Of a stretch of DNA of 26,906 nt, positions 20,021-26,906 are shown piece after piece. The translations under genes and the position numbers were made by a program. The first letter of the stretch is position 1. Each line of letters begins with the position of its first letter. Origin of the DNA: Apostichopus californicus (lineage: Eukaryota > Echinodermata > Holothuroidea > Aspidochirotida > Stichopodidae); the NCBI GenBank assembly GCA_020650975.1, contig JAIPMN010001630.1, positions 1 through 26,906 on the forward strand, written 5' to 3'. A model generated the notes under the pieces. It was not told the DNA's origin. It searched no databases and saw only the letters and a list, made by a program, of their open reading frames with translations.

Positions 20021-20770
20021 ATGCCGGCTTGCTGTGCAAAGTCGTGATGAAGTAAGCAAATGGTTGACTGATGCCATCAGTTACTGTGCCGGCTCGCTGT
20101 GCTAAGTCGTGATGAAGTAAGCAAACGGTTGACTGATGCCATCGGTAACTGTGCCGGCTTGCTGTGCTAAGTCATGATGAAGTAAGCAAACGGTTGACTG
20201 ATGCCATCGGTTACTGTGCCGGCTTGCTGTGCTTAGTCGTGAGGAAGTAAGCAAACGGTTTACTGGTGCCATCAGGTAACTGTGCAGGCATGCCATGTGC
20301 TAAGTCATGATGAGGTAAAAAAAACTGTGGACTGATGGCATCGGTTACTATGTAGACTGTCGTGTGATTCGTGATGATAAGATTAACAAATTGTTGACTG
20401 ATGCCATCAGTTACTGTGCAGGCTTGCCATTTGATAGGTCATGATGAGGTAAAGAAACTGTGGACTGATGGCATCGGTTACTATGTAGGCTTGTCGTGTG
20501 ATATGTGATGATGAGATTAACAAATTGTTGACTAATGCCATCGGTTTCTGTGCAGGCATGCCATTTGATAGGTCATGAGGTTAAGAAACTGCAGACTGAT
20601 GGCATCGGTTACTGTGCCAGCTTGCTATGTGCTAAGTCATGATGAAGTAAGCAAGTTGTTGACCGATACCATCGGTTACTCTGCAGGAACATGTGATAGG
20701 TCATGAGGTTAAGAAACTGTGGACTGATGGCATCGGTTACTACATAGACTTGTCGTGTGATAAGTGATCG
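20021..20770 (+). repeat. 65-bp minisatellite, about 12 units, A/B dimer structure on the right
   Basis: Units contain GATGCCATCGGTTACTGTGC, CGGCTTGCTGTGCTAAGTC and GTGATGAAGTAAGCAAACGG. The GATGCCATC anchor recurs at about 20069, 20135, 20200, 20264, 20334, 20400, 20468, 20533, 20598, 20665 and 20726. The first four units are alike. From about 20300 two types alternate: GATGGCATCGGTTACTATGTAG and GATGCCATCxGTTxCTGTGCAGG, giving a period of about 130 bp. It fills most of intron 19900-20802 and stops 32 nt before coding exon 8. Confidence 0.93.
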
Positions 20771-20802
20771 GAATCTGTTATTAATTTTTATCGATCCCTT
20801 AG

Positions 20803-21133
20803 GGCTCTGGTACCAGAGGAAGACGTAAAGAACATCAGCACACCTGTGAAGGCTTTACGCACCAAACAGAGCAAGGGATGGCAGAATGCATTTAAGGAGA
20901 TGGAGGAGCACAAGAGGATGGTAGCAGAAGGCATCGGTCCTCTTAGAAATGAGGAAAAACCAGAGAAGGAAGAAGAGGTAGAGAAGAAACCAGAGAAACG
21001 GGGCATCAAGAGGAAGTCGGAGCAGAGCGAGGCAGAAAAATTTGTGAAGAAGTCTCACTCTGATGCTGGTCAGGTGAACAGCATTTCAACCAGTCAAGAA
21101 TACAGCCGTTCGGATAACCATCCATCCAAAAAG
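20803..21133 (+). CDS. ZMYND11: ZMYND11 coding exon 8: PWWP C-terminal helix and charged, NLS-like tail
   Basis: Last base of codon 320 to residue 430 (331 bp), after CCCTTAG and before GTAAGC at 21134, ending in phase 0. The start completes the PWWP: RALVPEED corresponds to vertebrate RAWIPSEN, and GWQNAFKEMEEH to GWKKACDELELH. Residues about 369-403 are a Lys/Glu-rich low-complexity stretch with a basic cluster (KRGIKRK, 385-391) that could be a nuclear localisation signal. Residues 404-430 are Ser-rich and probably disordered. No stop occurs in frame before the donor, so the protein continues in an exon beyond this window. Confidence 0.92.
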
Positions 21134-22140
21134 GTAAGCACTGTCATATGTTAATCATGTCAATCAATATTTTAATTTTTGAAGTAAAAACTTTTTTTGG
21201 GGGAAAAAAAATAAAAATTACTAGGAAAGAAGTTGGTATAGTTAGTAGCAGTCGTCATTACATTAACCAAATGCACGTAAATCGTCCAAAGTTTCCCGTC
21301 TTAAGTTGCACGTCTTTTGCAGGTGGCTGGTTAATCTGTGTCATTAAAAGTTCAATAAAATGCATTGTTTTATGGAATTTGAAATATTTGACTAAGTAGA
21401 ACCTTTCACCACATAGCTCTGTGTGCTGTATTAATGTACTGCTTGGTGCAACATTGTGTGACGTTGAGTAATCAGTAACCAGCTATAAAGGAAAATGTCC
21501 CAACCTTACCCCATCCTCAGATCTATGTACAGAGTTAGTCGGCTAATAAGTGGATGACTGGTGTTATCCCAGATAACCTGCCTAGCTCCTAATCTCACAT
21601 TCACACAGACAGTTTACATGTGGGTAGTGTACTAAAAGCAGCTTTTTGCAATTGTTCCACAATTCAATGTCCCAAACATAAGACTGCAGTTTGTCAAACT
21701 GAGACATACTTGTAGATATTTTCATGAAATGAGTGTTGACAATTGCTGTAATGTATGACTTGATATGGTTCCTGTATTATCTTCACTTCATGCATCGTTC
21801 TATATCAATCACATGAAATGGCAAATTAGGAGCTTACCCCAAGTTTTCAAATTTTAGTTCATTGGGTGAATAAAAAGCTTGACCAGTGAAGCTGATGAAC
21901 TAAATTATTTTGGGATATTCAAAAGTCTTCAATGTCATCATCTGCATAAATCGACTCAGGAAGATCCTTTTCGATTGTACCATCTTAATACATACATGAA
22001 TCAATCAATAAAGTTGAATTTGTTATGCTTCATTGTTCCCAGTGATGTCACCTTTGATTGTTCAACCTAGACCTTCCCTTATTCCTAGTGGTATCACCCT
22101 TCAAAGTATTGTTGTGTTGGGTGAGATATATTTAATATAA
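21134..22140 (+). other. Start of last visible intron
   Basis: Begins at donor GTAAGC. AT-rich; no exon encoding coiled-coil or MYND sequence recognised. Loosely repeated GTxxTxTCACCxTT words occur near 22030-22110. Confidence 0.6.
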
Positions 22141-22480
22141 AGGGTTGGGGGGGGGGGCTGGGGTTGGCATTGGGAAGGGAAAGTTTCACTCATTGTAGAG
22201 TTTCCTTCTAAGAAGATGACAATTGTTTCTCATCAGTCCTCCATGGCAATAGCAATGAAGTTTGGTAGACTATGTGACTGACACTATGGTAGAGGAAAAA
22301 GGCAGGAGGTGGGGGAGGGAGAGGGGTGGGGGTGCTTGAGAAGGGCTTTCAGTGGAGAGTTTCCTTATAGTAAGAAGGGGCAATTCTTCCATTTCCCTTG
22401 TGGCATTACCCTGTTTTGATAGACTTTGGGAGATAGTGTGGGTTATGTAAAATGTCCTGTCCTGCATGTAACATATAAAT
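22141..22480 (+). repeat. Two-copy, about 169-bp duplication, each headed by a G-rich quadruplex-prone tract
   Basis: GAGTTTCCTT recurs at 22198 and 22367, with weaker similarity downstream (CAATT, GGCA, TTTGxTAGAC). Each copy begins with a G-rich block. 22311-22332 has four G tracts of 5, 3, 4 and 5 with loops of 1, 3 and 1, a canonical quadruplex pattern. 22142-22164 can also supply four tracts by splitting its long G run. Confidence 0.6.
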
Positions 22481-25400
22481 CACTACTGACATTCAAACTG
22501 ACTGTAGTGTGTTCTTCAGGCTGTTTTAACCCCATTGAAACCTGAAGGGGAAAGAAACAACCTTGTCCCCTTTGACAATTTCAAGCATGATCCATTCTGC
22601 CATTGATACCCACTCCGCACTGTCTTCAACACCCTTGCTTTATTATGACTTATGCAAATGACTGACCTGTCTCGTTGTAAACTCTGGGCCTATCAAATCT
22701 GAGTGACAGCAACATTGATGGTTTGATTCCAAAATACCCACAAGCTTTGTGAAGTTTTCTGTGAGATGGAAATTAAAACACAAAATTAACAGTAAAGACA
22801 GTTGATTTTGGTATCATGAGGTTATTTTATTCCATCTGACATGATTTTATTTGTGAGAAATTTTTGGAGGATATGAGCTCTAAATGAATGAATGGTATAG
22901 TCAAACAACTTGCCTGGATTTTCCTTCAAGTTTTGACCCATTTTGCCTGATTTTTATCAGTGGAATACAGAAGTACTTATAGTCAGTTGATATATAAACT
23001 ATGCTGCATGACTCCTGAAGCTGACAGGAACTTCTATATCTCTACCATTTAGAGAGCAAGACACGTCATTGTTTCATATTGTACCCTTGATGTCACCCCT
23101 ATCAACCTCATCCATTTATATATCCACCCTCCATCCCCCACCCCCACCCCCACACCCTCAACCCCAAATTGTGCAAGTTTATTTGTTGGCTGCAATTATA
23201 ACTGAGTCCTACATCTCTCATCCTAAACTTGCAGTGTTCAGTGTTTGTTACACGCCTGCCTATTTCTGTGGTAAGTCCTCTTATACATGTGTGTGACCGC
23301 CTGGGTTTTAGTTGCTATACTTTTGTGTTTAGATGTTTTGTTTTCCTTTTGCAGTTGTTAAAAAAAAAAAAAATCCAAAATGAATCTTTAAATCTGACCA
23401 ACAGGCTCACAGACTTGGTTGTTTATTCTGCAAAAGCTTTTACACGGTATCACAGGGCTGCTAACTAGCACAATTATTCCTGAGTTAGTTGACAAAAAAT
23501 AAAATAGTCAACTTAATATAGAAGAAGACCCAACTTCTCATTTTGCACACTGTATAACCTCTCTGTGAACTGTACATGATTGCCAAAGAGAAAAAAAGAG
23601 AGAAAAAAACGATATCAATCTTCTTTAATAATCAACCACTGATTTGTTTATATACTAATTTTAGACCACTTTATTTGTCTAGGATCAATTTTTCTTTGCT
23701 ATTTTTGCCATTTCTTTCCTGAGCAGTGAAGCTCCCTGTGTGATATCCTTCCTCATTCTCCTGCGTTATTATTCTTTGCCGTCGATTTTCCGAATTTCTA
23801 TGACAATGTCAAAAAAATAGAAGATCGTTTATATATGTCCTACTGTAGTACACAAAATTAGCATTGGTAATGGCACTGAAAACTGCTGAAGTGCCCACAG
23901 TCAATGCAGAAGTTATTTAGATTCTATGTTGAGACTATTAATTTTGATTTGACTTCATAAAAAAGGGCAGATTTTTGGGTCAATGTTGATTTTTGTTTAT
24001 GCTGTTTGTGCACTAAAATTCCAGTCTATTCCCTGGACTAATCAAAATTCAAATAATGAAGTTAAAATTAACAGTTATTTGGAATCTTTCAAAATTGTGC
24101 AGTGTTCATATCGTTGATTCTATTATGGAAAAATGTCCAGGCAGTGAAATGTTTTAGAATCGATTGAAATAATAACTAATCAGTTAACCTAATTTATTGA
24201 GACTTGTTGTGAAAGGCTAGGCTGATTCAACATGCAGAACCAAATAATGAGAGTGGGGTACTAGTACTATTCTGTACAGAATTGTGTAGTTTAAGTACAT
24301 ATGTTAGTGTTGTGATGCAGCCAAAAATTATTTGATGAGTCAGAAGTCACATGGATGGATTAAATGTGTGCTAAAAACACTTTCTAAAAGAGCACAAAGC
24401 AATTTAATAACTCTCTGTCAGTGTTTGAAATTGTCGTCTTCGATATGGTCTGTAACAAGTTTTGTGACCTTGTAATATTTTCAAGGTTATCTGAGGGAAG
24501 GATACACCCATGAAAGCCACATGGTTTAGGTGTCTTCTCTCATAGGGGAAGAATTATTGGATGGAGACTTTGAAAATTAATCACTGGACATTATGCTTTG
24601 GAAAGTTAATATGTGTCCTACATTTACCGTGTACTGATATTAGCATGACTGGGGAAATGTCGGAATTGACACAAAAAGTAACGTGTGTTTATGAGTTGCA
24701 TGCATGTTATCATTGCTATGGCACAAAGATCTACCACAAATGTATTCATTGCTGCTCTTGCACCTAAATTCAAGAATTTTTGATCATAGAATTAGTCAAT
24801 TTTGCTTCTTTTTTTTTTCCTCATTGTAAAGTTGGGAGCTCTGTGTAGTGTGTAGCCTGCATGATCCTGGCATTGCATATTATTGTTTGTTTTTTTCAAT
24901 ATTTTTATTATTTACATTGGGTTGCATGTTTGCATCTATTCGGGAGTAACCTCTCTTTATATCAGAGCATATTGTCTTTGAAACAAAGAATTATTCAGAG
25001 GTAGAAGAATTGTCTAAAGATATTCCAGGTATGACATATTATCTACTCTTAAAAAGTTAATCCCCAAGAATGTATAAATTTACATCTCACGTGGCAATAC
25101 CTGATAATATACATGTGTTGTTATTTCATCACCAGTGTGCTGTTTCTACCAAACACACATTTTTAATTAATCTATCTTCATAGTTACAATCCAAACTGGC
25201 TGGGGTTTCTTCTTTTATATTCCAGCCTACAAAAATTAAACCGTCAACAAATACGATGAAGGCATTTTGTTTTAATACCTATAGGTATTTGGTTCTTCCA
25301 TCTGTCACCGAGATTTAATGAGTGTTTTTTGTCTTTTCATTTTAATGTTGAGATGTTTACCAGTCATTTGAAAATTTCCTGAAACGTGTCCAGACATTCA

Positions 25401-26906
25401 ACATGAGTCACTGTATTATCTCTACGGGGGGCAAAAATTCACAAACGGCTCTTTGAGTTTACACTGTGCTTCTGAAATTTGACTCATAGAACTTGTAGTA
25501 CAAAACTGTATTGTTAAATACAAACTTATTGCAGGTGTCAAAATTGGAAAAGTTACCGCTGCTAAACCGGGGATAAATATTTTAACATTCTGTCCAAAAC
25601 AAAGTTCTATTGTAGCTTTTAAAAGTAGGTTTAATATTAATGACTTATGTTTGTTTGATGACAGTCAACACAAATTATTATTATTATTAATTATCTGTGA
25701 TATGTAAATATCCTCAAGCTTGGATTGGCATGAAAGCCACCAACATTTTTAATCTTTAATCATAAATGAGTTAGAGTAAGAAAATGATAAACCAAAAACT
25801 CAATCCTCTTCTATCTGTGGTCTTTGGTTCATATTCAGTATGCTCTTCACAATTTGCCTACAGTAGCTTAGCCCTCCTACCCTCCAGTGCAGCCTTTATA
25901 CTTTTCACCTTTTTTATATACTAGTTTTACTATTAATCAAGCTAGCGGTGTGTATCTTGTCCTTTCACAATTAGGGAAGTTGAGTTTTGTTAGTGTAGTG
26001 TAGCGTATAACATCCTCAGACTATTTGTGAGTTTCGAATCATGTGACTAGTTTCGAATCTACAAGAGTATCATCGGTGAGTGAAGTGCTTCATATGCACC
26101 GGGATTAGGTTGTTTTTTTTTGGTGAATCATTCATTACTAACAGATTGTGAACTCTAAACTTCAAGTTATGCTGTACAAAACTTATATATATTTATATGT
26201 ACGGAATACACACACACACAGCCTTGCATCTTGCGCACATGCTCATAGACACTGGCAATAATATCTATTTCTTCTTCTTGATGAATAATGCAAAGACAAA
26301 TATGATGATAATTCTATACTCTACCTAAAATGTGTAACTAGAACTTTCCTTCGTGCCTTACTTTAAAAGATACTTTTCACATTTCGTCGATAGAGATTTT
26401 ACATATTGCCATGACAACAGAAAAACAAATGCTCATGTGTAGATGGATGAAATTATGAAGATTTGCGGAGATAATATCACCTTGAAATCAGTCAAGATTA
26501 GTTGGCCATGGTTTTCATGAAGAATCCTCATTTCTTGTGTACTTTTTTATCGTGAATACTTAATTTATAGCAGCAGCAATGCATATGAAGTTTATTTTGG
26601 TAATCTTTGACACCACATCGACACTAAAGTTGATAAGATGCAGCAGGGTTGACTTCACTAGTCTAGAAATAATACTTACATAGACTTATGTCTGGTTGAT
26701 GAAGCATTCAAATCCATTGTAATGTTTAATTACTCAATGACTAATTTTGAATATTTGAAAACATCTAACAAAGATGAGTTTGGTTTGATTAATCGTATTC
26801 AAAATTGGACCAACACTTTGTAACTTTGATAAAGTTTAGGATACTAAATGAATTAAGCCAAAATCTCTTTGATGAACTTATTTACTTATATATAGTATAC
26901 ATATAT
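22481..26906 (+). other. Remainder of last visible intron
   Basis: About 4.4 kb with no supported exon. Contents noted: C-rich tract at 23135-23157 (quadruplex-prone on the minus strand), a possible 36-bp microexon at 23235-23270, an A run at about 23358-23371, an ATT run at about 25674-25690 and a CA run at about 26209-26220. The downstream exons for the coiled coil and MYND finger were searched for by eye and not found. Confidence 0.55.
25345..25380 (+). repeat. 36-bp dispersed repeat, copy 2
   Basis: Partner of 18561-18596, with two substitutions. The flanks do not resemble those of the other copy. Confidence 0.6.

Larger units (their letters stand above)
11380..21133 (+). other. ZMYND11: ZMYND11-like gene, 5' and central part (partial)
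   Basis: Gene span from the first visible acceptor to the last visible donor. Eight exons with GT-AG borders join without a frameshift into about 430 residues. The order of SAMD1-like winged helix, C4HC3 PHD finger, bromodomain, C2-C2 zinc finger and PWWP is that of ZMYND11; ZMYND8 lacks the N-terminal winged helix. In vertebrates the protein binds H3.3 trimethylated on K36 and represses elongation by RNA polymerase II. All visible coding introns are phase 0 except 19900-20802, which is phase 2. The human protein is about 600 residues, so roughly the last third (coiled coil and MYND) is missing and should lie right of the window. A non-coding 5' exon upstream of 11380 is expected but not securely located. 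Confidence 0.93.

Noticed and set aside
20102-20296. Minus-strand repetitive frame (LLTSSRLSTASRHSNRWHQS-like)
   Set aside because: Product of the 65-bp minisatellite, whose units are not a multiple of three, so the frame is not maintained across the array.
20788-21058. Minus-strand frames rich in Ser, Phe and Leu
   Set aside because: They are antisense shadows of coding exon 8, whose Lys/Glu codons read as Phe/Leu/Ser on the other strand.
22519-22605. Possible exon after TTCTTCAG reading AVLTPLKPEGERNN
   Set aside because: The frame ends in a stop with no donor, and the sequence does not match the ZMYND11 C terminus, so it would be a terminal exon without support.
24561-24767. Cys/His-rich frame near the right end as a possible MYND finger
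   Set aside because: The Cys and His spacing does not fit MYND (no YCSxxCQxxHW pattern), and splice sites in the right phase are lacking.

Overview
The window is AT-rich animal nuclear DNA: long non-coding stretches, GT-AG introns, decayed retroelements, short palindromic elements and minisatellites. It holds one recognisable protein gene, on the plus strand. The gene is an orthologue of the vertebrate chromatin reader ZMYND11 (BS69). Eight coding exons between 11399 and 21133 join in frame to give about 430 residues: N-terminal winged helix, PHD finger, degenerate bromodomain, linking zinc finger and PWWP domain, in that order. The protein is clearly diverged from vertebrates, and the flanks carry TAGGCCTA-type words, so an invertebrate deuterostome such as an echinoderm is my best guess. 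That assignment is inference.

Layout. Positions 1-11379 are upstream DNA and/or a 5' intron with no supported coding sequence. They contain a minus-strand retroelement tail (about 755-850), an element-like block with 16-bp inverted ends (3081-3622), a 162-bp tandem duplication (4862-5185), two opposite-strand copies of one short mobile element with target-site duplications (5890-6006 and 9300-9458), and the 3' end of a decayed LINE (10951-11200). Coding starts at 11399. Coding introns are 11681-11926, 12083-15258, 15343-15880, 15974-16330, 16475-19329, 19411-19780 and 19900-20802. The last intron, from 21134, runs past the window end. The coiled coil and the MYND zinc finger that complete ZMYND11 elsewhere were not found and are presumably to the right.

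The most striking non-genic structures are intronic. Intron 12083-15258 holds about 27 copies of a 61-bp repeat organised into a higher-order repeat of 7 to 8 units, each unit carrying a short perfect hairpin. Intron 19900-20802 is mostly a 65-bp minisatellite with about 12 units, whose right part is built from alternating A/B units. Diverged relatives of that 65-bp unit sit in intron 16475-19329 beside a separate array of about 100-bp units. Both main arrays stop only 32 to 43 nt before a 3' splice site.

By homology the encoded protein would act in the nucleus. Vertebrate ZMYND11 reads lysine-36-trimethylated histone H3.3 through its bromodomain-zinc finger-PWWP module and restrains transcription elongation. 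The three PWWP cage aromatics are kept here, and the bromodomain has Gly where acetyl-lysine readers have Asn, as in vertebrate ZMYND11. No tRNA, rRNA, CRISPR or bacterial-type feature was seen.
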